A model generated the notes under the pieces. It saw only the letters and a program-made list of their open reading frames with translations, was not told the origin of the DNA and made no database searches. A program made the translations under genes and the position numbers. 64,000 nucleotides of DNA from Massariosphaeria phaeospora (taxonomy: Eukaryota > Ascomycota > Dothideomycetes > Pleosporales), in assembly GCA_011032825.1 (NCBI GenBank), contig JAADJZ010000030.1, forward strand, positions 310,001 to 374,000, in the 5' to 3' direction. How positions within the stretch are numbered: the stretch's first letter is position 1; each line of letters begins with the position of its first letter. Positions 42,757-52,598 of this stretch are shown here, piece by piece.

Positions 42757-43976
42757 CTACCTCCTATCGCGATCCCGTGGACCACGTCCCCTGCTCCGGC
42801 TCCGGCTCCTGTCGCTGTCCACGGGCGTGTAACTCGGGCTACGGCGCCTACGACCCCCATAGCCTCCACCACCGTCGCGGCGCCTGGGCGGCGTAGCCGA
42901 TCGAGACCGCGAAGAGTAAGGCGATCGAGTGCGGCGAGGAGACCGGGATCGAGAGACTGAACGGCGGGGCCGGTAGCTGCCGTAATCACCCCTTCCTCCA
43001 CGTCCGCCACGGCCGCCCCTGAAACCACCACGCGGCGAGCGAGAGCGGTAGCGAGGTGGGCCTCCTCCTCCTCCTCCCATTGGCGGCGGTCGATACGCTC
43101 CTGGTGGGCCTCCTCCCGGACGACCGCCTCTAAAGGAATCGTAGCCGCCCCTGAATGAATCGTAACCGCGGTTGTGGGGTGCGCCGCGTCGAATTACCGG
43201 TGGTGAGCGCGAGAAACGGCGTCGGGGCAGCACGATAGAGACCTGGATCTTGGCGCCGTCCAACTGAGCGTCGTGCATTTTCGCCAGGGCTCTCTCGGCG
43301 TCGTTGATCTCCTCGTAGAGGATGTATGCCGTGCCGCGGTTGACGTTGACTATGTTGTGTAAGTAAGACGGATGTATATGGAACAACGAACGGTGCACCT
43401 ACAAACGGGATTCATGGGCAGCTTGATGTCCTTGATCGGGCCGTATTTGCCGAAGATCTCGCGCAGATGCTCGACGTTGACATTCTTGGTCAATTGCTCG
43501 ACGACGATCTGCCAAGAGTCAGTATGGATGCGAGGCGGGGCTGCTGCTGCCGTTGGCACGATATCGCACTTGATATCGCGAATCGCATGTGACAAGGCGC
43601 GCATGTAGAATCTGGCTACCTTTGCACTCCTGGGCGCCGGCGAGCCGCTGCGACTGCGACTGCGGGTATAGCTGCGGCCGCGACCTCTGGGGCTGAAGGA
43701 GCGCGAGCGCGAGCGTGTTGGGGACCTGCTGGCGCGGGAGTAGCTCCGTCTGCCGTTCGAGCGGCGGGTGGGCGAGGGAGAGCGAGCAGCATCGCGGGTT
43801 GGCGGGCGGGAGTCTGCCAGGGGCGCATTGGAGCCGGCTTGTTGCGGAGACTTGGACTCGTTTCGATCAGACTTTTGCGCGTCCGACTGCGAACGGGTGC
43901 GAGTGCGGGTGCGGGTGCGGCCGCGCGAGGCGCTGCGAGAGCGGTCGGGCGGCGGTGCGGGCGATGCAGACGCCAT
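42757..43976 (-). CDS. RNPS1-like SR/RRM splicing protein
   Basis: Three exons, 43620-43976, 43403-43508 and 42757-43349, encode 351 aa. Exon 1 is an RS domain (repeated RSRSR and RTRTR). The RRM spans exons 2 and 3: IVVEQLTKNVNVEHLREIFG, PMNPVFNVNRGTAYILYEE and VSIVLPRRRF. Its layout matches RNPS1, a component of the exon-junction-associated ASAP/PSAP complexes. The C-terminus is Gly/Arg-rich and then RS-rich again. Intron 1 is 111 nt, a multiple of three with no in-frame stop, so an unspliced transcript would add 37 residues. The exon 2 donor, CCC GTT T|GTAGGT, was chosen because it alone restores the RRM frame. Confidence 0.88.
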
Positions 43977-44838
43977 GGCTGTAGGAGTGTCGTAGGCGCA
44001 GACGTGTCCTAGACGCTCATCAGCAGTATCGGGGCCGCGAATTTCGGCGCAGGTTTGGTGGTGTTGTGAGGTGGGAGCTGGTGCTGGTGCTGGTGCTGGA
44101 CGCGTCGACCCTAAGGATTGTCGTCGGACGCTAGGCCACCTCCGGGTTAGCGCAGGCTGCCGCGCACGTCACGTCACGTGAGGGCTGCCCCCCGGCCGGG
44201 CCCAAGTGCAGGGGCCCAGATGCCAGATGCGCAGGACGCCCGCCGCACACAATCCTTGAGGAGAGTCTAGACTAGATACAAGAAGTACACATGTGCCTCG
44301 GTCTGCACAAATCGCTGAAGCGTATACGATTCCCCAGCGAGCCGAAAGTGCTTTGCTGTCCGCCGTAGCAGCTCAGCTTTGGCCGATATCTACCACCGTG
44401 GATCCACTGATGGAGGCATCGGCTCCAATGGCAGCGTGCTCTCTATGAACCAATTATGTAGGCATGCCAACTATCCACGATCCGTTCTTCGGTACTCCGT
44501 ACAGGCGTGGAGGTGCGTGAAGCACGGCGCTGGCGCTGTCGCTCGCGCTGCTCCGGTGCAACGGCGGGGTAAACGAAAAAGAAGTGCTGCGCGCCCCACT
44601 TCAAGCGCCGGAGCCGTGTGTGTTGACTCTCTCGTGCCTGTCCAGTGTCGCCATCCCACCGCCCAACAAACCCTCACACGCCCCTACACCCCGACTGTCC
44701 GCATCCCTTCACTCCTGCTTAGTCAAGCCCTGCACCATATCGCTTCTCGGCCTGCGCCCTTCTTCCGCGCCCGTCCACTCTCTTTCGCCGCCCGCAACAA
44801 AAGCTCCTGCAGCCCGCTGAACCCCTCCATCTACAAAC
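43977..44838. promoter_or_regulatory. Divergent upstream region RNPS1-like/profilin
   Basis: This 862-bp gap lies between two genes that point away from each other. It includes TGGTGC repeats (about 44075-44100) and CACGTCACGTCACGTGAG (about 44164-44181). The last 200 bp before profilin are C/T-rich, typical of a highly expressed fungal gene. No coding sequence is supported. Confidence 0.5.
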
Positions 44839-45515
44839 ATGTCCTGGCAAGGTAAGCCATCGGAGATACACACGGCGCCGCACCCTGCTAACCGTGGTTC
44901 CAGCATACGTCGACCAGAGGTATCTTGCGCTTAGCCCGCTCCCGGTTTCCCCTTCTGACCCTCGTTATCTAGCCTCGTCGGCACTGGCAACATCGACAAA
45001 GCCATCATCTGCGACGGAAAGGACAAGACCGTTTGGGCCGCATCCCCGGGCTTCTCCGTATGTCTCGTTGTCCCCTATCCTACGCAGCATACACACGAAC
45101 CCCCCAAAGCAGGGCCGGCACTCCAGAGACAGCGATACGGTGGCGCAAGTTGATGGCAGAATGATGTGCTGACAAGCGCTAGATCCCCGATGCCGAACTC
45201 CAAGTCATCATCGACTCTTTCTCCGACAAGAGCCCGACGAAGAAGGTCATTGAGCAGGGCGTCAAGATAAACGGCGAGAAGTACATGACCATCGACTCGA
45301 CCGACGACGCGCTGAAGGCAAAGAAGGTACGGCTACCCTCTACCCATCGCCCTCGAATCCACGCTGATACATTCCCCTAGGGCAAAGAAGGCATCATCGT
45401 CCTCAAGACCACCCAGGCCCTCCTCATCGGCCACCACCCCGCCGACATCCAGACCACCAACGCCTACAGCTCCGTCGCCGAGCTAGCCGACTACCTCATC
45501 AAGGCCGGCTACTGA
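44839..45515 (+). CDS. Profilin
   Basis: Five exons, 44839-44851, 44904-44919, 44973-45057, 45183-45326 and 45381-45515, encode 130 aa, the standard profilin length. The first two coding exons are 13 and 16 nt. Spliced sequence starts MSWQAYVDQSLVGTGNIDKA and includes GKDKTVWAASPGF, GEKYMTIDSTDD and the C-terminal VAELADYLIKAGY, all profilin signatures. The N- and C-terminal helices with their aromatic residues form the poly-proline site. Profilin binds actin monomers and promotes nucleotide exchange and formin-driven filament growth. The frame closes at every junction. Confidence 0.95.
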
Positions 45516-47080
45516 TCGGATTTTCGATTCGAAGCGCCTAGATGGTGTGCGGGGGCCCCCATTTCCCCTTTCTCCCCCGCCACCAACCATAGGATGTTGA
45601 TGTTGTACTTTACAATACTTGCATACTCCTCGCGAGAGGACCGTCGAGGGAAGGGGTGCCTTATGCGGGGCTTTTTGGAATGATTGCCGATAGAACATGA
45701 ATGGTGATGGTTAACGAATATTGAATGGATTCCCTTTCTGGCTATGAGCCGAGGCCGCGAACAGAACCCTTTTTGATGAGGTTGACAATGCATACAGACT
45801 GTGAGAGCTGCTAACGAGAAGTTTCCAAGATTGAGGGCCTCAGGCTGCAGATTGAGCATAGGAGAAGAAGTTTAATGTGTCTGTCTACTAACAATATCAA
45901 CTGACAAGCCCGCCTGCCAACTTATATCGCTCGCAGGGAGCCCCAAACACTCTCAATTATGAAACTGCCCGGAATGCAACGAGTCTTCTAACCCGGTACG
46001 TGATACTACGCCGACCATCGTATGTTTTTACTAACCCAGTCACAGAGGTCAGTGCGCATATCCGGTCCAAGGAGTCGAGTCGAGTTGATGAAGGCAGTTA
46101 TGGGAACGAGTGGAGGCAATATATATATGAGTGTAAGAAGCTGATGCGTTGGTTCGTGGTAGGAGGAGAGCTGTGGCGGGTCGGGGAGAGAGAGGGATGT
46201 GTTTGGAGTGGGGGGAGGGGGGGGTTGAGTGAGTCTTGGGCTTCGCCTTGATTTGATCGGACACACTGCTGGCGTGGTAAACGACAGTCGAAGAGCCACG
46301 GCGGTTTACGAACGGGCACAACAAGCCATAGCGGAACTGAACCAGCCGCCAAACGCCCATTTCGAGAAAGACTCGGAAGACTTATTGATTGCCCCAGCGG
46401 GTAGTTCACCAGCCGCAAATCCCGTTGTTGTTATTGCCAGCCGGAGTTCGAAGGGGAGAACGAGCTGGGCCATGCGTATAATTCGACTGTAGAGGGCTGT
46501 GTTAGAAGTGACGGTGCTTCTTGGGTAGGTCTTAACCTTCGTTTTGATATATTGTTAATGTATTCGTTGTAGTCGGAGAGCTATGCCGGGTCGAGGAGCG
46601 GTCTGTGCTAGGAGTGAGGATGCTCTTCGTGAGTCTTGACACACTGACTGCTAACGTGTCGTAGTGCTGGGTCAAGGAGAGGTCTGTGCTAGCAGTCACG
46701 ATGCTCTTCGTGAGTGAGTCTTGCTCCACGCCTGGACACACTGCTCACGTAAATGCTTTGTTATGCTAGGGAGTCATAGGTAGGTATATAGGACCCTTGC
46801 TCTAGCTGTTGCTCTTCTTTCTTTACAACACTTCGAGAACCACCTTCCACAGTCCATATCAGCCTTCTCACATCTACTTCCAGCGTCTCGGGAACGAATC
46901 TTGTTGTCCTTCTCCTTCTCCTTCTTCGGCTTGCACTTCGACTTGGAGAGGCCAATCAACTGTCACGAATTACGGAATACAGCATCTGGGGCCACAGCTA
47001 CTCCTACTCCTCGACCCGATCCAAATCTACGAACGACTCTCGAGCCCTACACACCGAATTCCATAAAGCGGTCCCTCACC
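45516..47080. other. Intergenic with an 81-bp tandem duplication
   Basis: No firm gene is present in this 1.57-kb stretch between profilin and the small Cys-rich gene. Two diverged copies of an 81-bp unit lie in tandem at about 46591-46751, sharing GGTCTGTGCTAG and GATGCTCTTCGTGAG. TATATATGAG lies near 46121. The region before 47081 is rich in CTTCTC runs, as in fungal leaders. Confidence 0.55.
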
Positions 47081-47485
47081 ATGTGCAGACAGAAGCTCGA
47101 AACGGGCCGCGACTGCGTTCTCGAGGTCCCCACCGCCGAAACCGGCCCAAAACTCAAAGGGGATATGATATCCATCGCCCACCTCATGAGCCACGGCCGG
47201 ATAGTCACCGAACCTATATGCGTGCCGGTCGACGACTACTACGTCACGTGCGAGAAATATCTCAGCCGCCGCCCCCGCCACCATTGCGAAGAAGGCGCCG
47301 GGCTTATACTCTTCACTACATCGTTTTCCGAAATCAAGGCGATGCCCGGTAAATGGCTCAATTTCAAGCCGCCCATCAGGTGTGAGCACAAGGATAAGGG
47401 GGAGCCGGGCGTTAGGACGGTGCAGTCGCTGTGCTGCCACTGCATTGTTGGAGCTGGACCGGTGCCGGGCAGTAATCGCCAGTAA
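47081..47485 (+). CDS. Small cysteine-rich protein of unknown function
   Basis: A single exon encodes 134 aa from ATG 47081; the frame is open further upstream but has no earlier ATG. The protein has nine cysteines spaced in pairs or singles (MCRQK, GRDCVLE, EPICVP, VTCEKY, HHCEEG, IRCEHK, LCCHC), and several His residues, so metal binding is possible. There is no signal peptide or membrane segment. I do not recognise the family. The size and Cys pattern resemble uncharacterised lineage-specific ascomycete proteins. A single exon with no homology evidence keeps confidence moderate. Confidence 0.5.
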   Translation: MCRQKLETGRDCVLEVPTAETGPKLKGDMISIAHLMSHGRIVTEPICVPVDDYYVTCEKYLSRRPRHHCEEGAGLILFTTSFSEIKAMPGKWLNFKPPIRCEHKDKGEPGVRTVQSLCCHCIVGAGPVPGSNRQ

Positions 47486-48191
47486 AGGGAGGCCATGGCA
47501 TGTGCATCAACGAGGCTGCCGAGCTGGGAGCTCGCGCAAATAGTAAACTGTTGTCTCTGAGAGGGAGGGATTTGGGCGTGTTTTTGGGGGTTGGGGCAAT
47601 GGGGACGAGGGAGAGGAGATGGGGAGTGGAGGGGTGTGGATGGAGGGAGAGGTGATGAGTGGCTGGGATGGGCGGGTGGATTACTTTGTTGTCTGTCTTT
47701 TCTGAGGGTTTCCTACTGCACATGTATCTGTCAGTCAGTCAGTCAGTCAGTCTGGTTTGTTTGTTTGTCTGTTTATACCCCCCCTTTTTTTTCCTTTCTT
47801 ATTTATTCATTCATTCATACAGTCATTACTTGGACTTACTATTAGCTGTCTCTTTTCCCTTTCTCTTTTCTCCTTCCTTGTAATCAATAATTGTACCGTG
47901 TATATATATACAACATAGATAGATAGGTGTTAGTTGTACCACTTTGTATTTAGAATAGAATATTCTGTTCATGTTAGTCTCGACAAATGTAATACATGTT
48001 GGGACTTGAAACGACGAATATGTATATATACTCGTCCATCGTACGAGAAATATATATAAATATAATATACGATTTGCCTACCTATGATGACTCCGACCAT
48101 CCCTGTCCTGGATCCCAACGCCATGCTATGCAGCAAAACCAAAAAACGCAAACTCTCGAATACCAAAGCACGACCCAGATATGCCAGCCGG
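47486..48191. other. Intergenic between convergent genes
   Basis: This holds the 3' regions of the small Cys-rich gene (+) and BUD13 (-). CAGT and TTTG/TTCA units occur at about 47731-47820, and TATATATATA at about 47900 and 48020-48065. No gene is seen. Confidence 0.55.
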
Positions 48192-49244
48192 TTAATCATC
48201 CATCTGCCACGCATACTGCATCTTCTGTGTATCCGCCTTTTTGTTCCGCGACTTGAACCACTCGCCCTCGAACCCGTTCCCCCTATCAACCCCATCCCAC
48301 CGATGCCCCGGCCGAATGCCATACCGGTTCGGCTGCCACCCGCCCGTATACAGCGGCTTCCCCGTAACACTCCGGCCCTTCTTCTTGGAGCGCAGGAACC
48401 CAGCCGCAGGATCGTTCCACCGCCCCTGGCCCTTCAACTCATCGTTCAGCTCCTCGTCGTCGGCGAACCGCGCAATCGTCATCGTCTTCGCGTCCTGCAG
48501 CTTCTCTTTACGCCGCACGGCCTCGGCGTTCTGCACGTCGCCGCGCGCCGCCTTCTCCAGCTCGAGTTTCTTGAGCGCGGCGGCGTCGGCGGCCTTGCGG
48601 GCTTCTTCGCGCTGCTTGGCGATGTCGATGCGGCGGCCGGAGGCGTCGCGGTAGATGGTTTCGGTGGCGGCAGCGCCCATTTCACGCGCCGCGTCGGCGG
48701 CTTTGCGCTGCTCGGCTTCTTGCTTCTTTTTCGTGGCGGCGGCGACTTGGGCGGCGGTTTGCAGGCCGGCGTGGGCCCCGGATTCCATCTTGAGGACGCC
48801 CTCGGTGTCGACCATGGTGGGGGCTGCGTCGTCGGCGTCGGCGGCTTGCTGGCGGTCGGCGGCGGCGGAGGATATGATTGCGTCGGCCGTGGCGGCAGAG
48901 TCGGCGGCTAGTTGTTGGGCGTGGGTTGGCGCGGCGACGCCGACGGTGGTCCAGGATATGGTGTCTACGGCTCGGGATTTCTTCTTGAGCTTTTTCACGC
49001 CGGTTGTCATTCCCGCTGTAAGAGAGGCTGTTAGCAGAAGCTCGCGAGGTTCACGTGGAAGACGTGAGGTCTTACCAATTGTCGGGCCATCATCTTCATC
49101 GTCGTCCCCGTCTCTGTTCCAGCCTGAAATGTCATCGTCGTCGATCTTGAGCCCGCCCTCCTTGTTCTTTCGCTTCCTCTTTTTGGTCTTCTTGTCGGAA
49201 TCGGCGGTGAGGTAGTTTTTCGCGAGGTAGTCGGCGAGAGACAT
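48192..49244 (-). CDS. BUD13: Pre-mRNA splicing factor Bud13/Cwc26 (RES complex)
   Basis: Two exons, 49076-49244 and 48192-49015, encode 330 aa. The 60-nt intron (G|GTAAGA ... GCTAAC ... TTACAG) is a multiple of three with no in-frame stop, so the frame also runs through it; the splice and branch signals are too good to ignore. The N-terminus MSLADYLAKNYL is the family signature. The conserved C-terminus is ETIYRDASGRRIDI, then RFADDEELNDELKGQGRWNDPAAGFL, YTGGWQPNRYGIRPGHRWDGVDRGNGFE. Bud13 joins Snu17 and Pml1 in the RES complex that supports splicing and nuclear retention of pre-mRNA. The middle is Ala-rich and helical. Confidence 0.93.
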   Translation of the reverse strand: MSLADYLAKNYLTADSDKKTKKRKRKNKEGGLKIDDDDISGWNRDGDDDEDDGPTIGKTSRLPREPRELLLTASLTAGMTTGVKKLKKKSRAVDTISWTTVGVAAPTHAQQLAADSAATADAIISSAAADRQQAADADDAAPTMVDTEGVLKMESGAHAGLQTAAQVAAATKKKQEAEQRKAADAAREMGAAATETIYRDASGRRIDIAKQREEARKAADAAALKKLELEKAARGDVQNAEAVRRKEKLQDAKTMTIARFADDEELNDELKGQGRWNDPAAGFLRSKKKGRSVTGKPLYTGGWQPNRYGIRPGHRWDGVDRGNGFEGEWFKSRNKKADTQKMQYAWQMDD

Positions 49245-49425
49245 GGTGGTGGGCGAGGTGGTGAAGTTTGGAGGAACTGTCGTTGAATCGCGAAAGTTGG
49301 TGTTCAGCCTACGGGTCTTGGCAGGCCTTCAATCACGTGCACTGGCGAAACCGCGTTTTAGGCTGGCCAAAGCGCATGCACGATAAGAAACCCCCGCGAC
49401 ATCCACAAACTTGGTCTCACATATC

Positions 49426-50081
49426 ATGGCGCGCGGTGAACGCTCCGAAGAAGCGTGGGCCTGGTACACAGCGGTCTACGAGGCTATACAAGAGATCCCA
49501 CACGGCAAGGTCACGTCGTACGGACACATCGCGAGACTAGTCGGGAAGCGTACGCATGCCCTTTATACGAAACCACCTGCATCCTTGGAACTGACACATA
49601 GATGTCTTGCAGCTGAATGCCCACGGTATCTCACCCGCACCCATCTGAGAACCAGTCTAACACATAGCGCGCGCGTCATAGCCAGGTCGGTGTCTGTCTG
49701 AAGAACCTCCCTGCGCCATCTACCGATCCCAGCAAGAAGAGTTCAACATGGCACAGTGGCAATGTGCCTTGGCAGCGCGTGATTAACGCTAGAGGAGGCA
49801 TCAGTCCGCGGTCAGTTCTGGACCCTTTATCTGAACACGCCCCTCTCCAGCTGAGTTCTTTGTTGACGAGACAAAGCGGCCCTTCCGGTGCCAGCCGCCA
49901 AGCAGCAGTGCTCAGGGCTGAAGGGGTTGAAGTAAATCAAGGGGCCATGGGCGAGTTCACCGTAGATCTCGCGCGGTTTGGATGGTTTCCTGAGGTCCTG
50001 CCGAGCGAGGCTGGCTTGGTCGAAGGCTCTGCAGATGAGGAAGACGAGCAGGACGAAGACGAGGCAGCGTACCATACCTGA
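49426..50081 (+). CDS. Alkyltransferase-like DNA-damage protein (Atl1 type)
   Basis: Three exons, 49426-49549, 49613-49625 and 49682-50081, encode 178 aa. The 13-nt middle exon supplies PECP and completes the conserved segment VGK-PECPR-QVGVCLK. The MGMT-type fold is clear: AWYTAVYEAIQEIPHGKVTSYGHIA. The active-site motif reads VPWQRVI (residues 74-80), with Trp in place of the alkyl-accepting Cys of the PCHRV motif. This is the defining feature of alkyltransferase-like proteins, which bind O6-alkylguanine, flip the base and hand the lesion to nucleotide excision repair. The C-terminal half is longer than in bacterial Atl and ends in an acidic tail. It is divergent from BUD13 across a 181-bp gap. 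Confidence 0.9.
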
Positions 50082-51092
50082 GGCATCCAAGAAGGGGTGT
50101 TCTCCCTCTAGCATGTTACTATTGTTGATAGCTGATTGACGGAAGTGGATAGCGAGCGCAGCGAGCTAGTGCGTGGGAATCCTGCGCGTATCCATACCCG
50201 CGGTTACGTCGTTGGGTGTTGATAGCTTTGATAGCCAAGAGCTGCCTGGGAGACAGCGGCCGAATCCGGGCTCTTATCGAGCTTGCGTGCTGAGCGTCGG
50301 CCATGCCATAGGCATAAGCTGGCCCAAGCGAGATACTGTTGAGCTGGAATGCTAGCCGGCTGCAGCTCCGTAACTTGATTCATCGATGCTGCAGGTGGTG
50401 TCTGGGGTCAGGTGCCAAGCCGTGGAGGTGGGGTTGCGCGGATCACGGCAGAGCTTCACGATGCCCTGCAGCTTGACGCGATGCGCAGGTAGCTGACGCC
50501 TCTACAAGCCGGCGACTCAGCAGGAACCCGCGGCTTTCCAACAAACCGCCCACGTTTGCGTATCTACGCGCGCATGACGGACTGTCGTCGGTGTCATCAT
50601 CGCCGGTTCCAAGCTGATGCCTCGGCGAATCGGGATCTGTCACGGGGCAGCTTCCCTCACCTTCGTCTTATCGCTCGCCTCCCTAGCTAGCTCCAGGCAC
50701 AACAAAGGATGTGGGGAGGCGTGCGCCTTTGACTGCTCATAAAGCCAGAGCGTGGCCGCAGCTCATAACTTACATCATACGCCGCTTTCCTATCGCATAC
50801 CTGGCAGCATAGCCACTTACTTTGTCGCAGCGCACTGAGTCACCCTTCAGAGTCACCCCCCAAGACAGCTCTCAGCCCAGTCACCAGTTACCAGTCACCC
50901 CTTCCCTTCCCCGTCTCCCGCTACTGAGCCTATTAGTACCATCTGTCATACCTACCTACTCTGCTTGCCTGTCACTGTCTACCTTCACTCCCTATCCACC
51001 ACTCGCCGTTGATCTACCTAACCACCGGCTCGAAACACCGCTTCCGCGCTTCCAACAAGCTCTCACCACCCATCAAGCAACCCTCTATCATC
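50082..51092. other. Intergenic, no gene seen
   Basis: This 1.0-kb stretch lies upstream of the 171-aa protein gene. The last 250 bp are strongly C/T-rich with repeated CAGTCACC-type words (about 50873-50900), resembling a fungal core promoter and leader. Confidence 0.55.
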
Positions 51093-51656
51093 ATGCCTGC
51101 CGAGCAGACTTTCTCCACCCACGACCTCCGCAGCGGCGCGAAGGAGTCCAACCGCGACAAGGAGCATAGGGTGAAGTGGGCACACGGTCAATCATTCGGC
51201 CCAGGACGGCGGGTTGAGGATGCTCGTCCTCGACCTGCCCGCGTCATCCCCACACCCAAGTCAGTGTCCCCCTTCTTCCATCTTTCCAGTAATGCTAACA
51301 TTCGCAGGGCTGCCCCTGGTGGTTTCAACAAGGCTCGCACTGCGCTCAACAACGATATTGCCTCTGCCAGCGGTGACTCCTCGGCCGACGAAGATGTCGA
51401 GGAGCCTTCCGCTGCTCCTGCTCCGGACGCCGAAATCACATACTCGTACGATGCCGACCGTGGCCCAAACCACGGGAGCCAGATCCTCGGACTAGCCCTC
51501 GCCAAGGCCATCGAGCGCTATGAGGTTCGAGAGACCGACAAATTGATCAAGAACGAGTACGAGGTACTGGACGTCCGCGATGGCGCCTTCTCTCCTGCCC
51601 CCAAGGTCAACAACAACGGCGTCGAAGAGGAAGACTACGAGTTCATCGAAGCTTAG
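51093..51656 (+). CDS. Small conserved-looking fungal protein, function unknown
   Basis: Two exons, 51093-51259 and 51308-51656, encode 171 aa. The 48-nt intron (AA|GTCAGT ... GCTAAC ... CGCAG) is a multiple of three without a stop, so the frame also reads through. The protein is hydrophilic: MPAEQTFSTHDLRSGAKES at the start, a Ser/Asp/Glu-rich linker (about residues 80-100), then a probable helix (GSQILGLALAKAIERYEVRE) and TDKLIKNEYEVLD, ending in an acidic tail. I see no signal peptide, membrane segment or known domain. The well-formed leader and intron suggest a real, expressed gene. Confidence 0.72.
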   Translation: MPAEQTFSTHDLRSGAKESNRDKEHRVKWAHGQSFGPGRRVEDARPRPARVIPTPKSVSPFFHLSSNANIRRAAPGGFNKARTALNNDIASASGDSSADEDVEEPSAAPAPDAEITYSYDADRGPNHGSQILGLALAKAIERYEVRETDKLIKNEYEVLDVRDGAFSPAPKVNNNGVEEEDYEFIEA

Positions 51657-52598
51657 ATGTTATCACCCACCTGCATTCCCCATCCCCGAATGTGAACTGT
51701 CGTTAGCGAACTGGCATGTGCTTATACTGGCGTTTGAATGGCATTGGTAATGTATTCGGGTACCTGCATTGTAACGGTTTATGGCAGCATCAACAGGCGA
51801 GCGTTTGGCGCTTACTGAGGACTTGAGCAGCCCTTTACTGATCTCGTCCTGTTTTTTTGGTTATCGCATGGGTTCTTGGACGTGGATGGATACCTGGTCT
51901 ACATGTCCACATCGATGCGATTGCTTTTACATTAGATAGTTGCGTTTACAAGCACCTACTCTACAATACCTATCAATTTCGATATAGCGATGCTTCGCAA
52001 ACTGCCGATGTGCTCGAATAGTGTAGTGCCCCACTGCCCATTGCTAACTCTGTCTGTCATTCAACTTCCAGTGGTTAACATCAACCGTTTGTCACTAATC
52101 AGTACAGAGCAGTCCAGACATCACTCAGCATTGCAATAAAAAGCACTTCATAAGGCAAGTACCCTTCTACGTTATGCGAGAATCTCCTAGCTCTTTCTAA
52201 AGCAAATGAAGTGTATTGTGTAAGTTGTTTGCGGAATTCCTACTCGGCGACTACAGCATGGCGTTGGTCAGCGGCAAGGCTTGGCGTGCTGCTCCTCAAT
52301 GGTACGTCATCACCTGTGGGTTCCACCGTTCCGACCAACAATTTGCCGTCGGCATACTCGATTTTCCCGACGCGCGCTATCTGAATGGTGAAAAGCAGTC
52401 AATTATCTGTCGGTGCAGACTAACCGCGTCACGCCCCGCCGCAGTGCCGAGCAACGGAGCGGCAGTAATTGGTATCTGTAAAGGGAGCGCAGTCCCCTTC
52501 TTTCAGCTACCCTTCTCATGAACCACAGCTCTTAATTGCCCGACCGTCTCGATCGAAACTGCAACCGCGCAAACACGACCTTCTCACACCGACCGACC
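51657..52598. other. Intergenic, no gene seen
   Basis: This 942-bp stretch holds the 3' UTR of the 171-aa protein gene and the promoter of the esterase gene. There are no convincing ORFs or splice models. Confidence 0.55.

Noticed and set aside
43509..43619. Extra 37 residues (VARFYMRAL ... DSWQ) in the RNPS1-like protein
   Set aside because: Good donor, branch site and acceptor bound this stretch, and the RRM begins directly after it; treated as a stop-free intron.
48241..48911. Plus-strand ORFs of 137-275 codons opposite BUD13
   Set aside because: Shadow frames of the GC-rich, Ala-rich BUD13 coding sequence.
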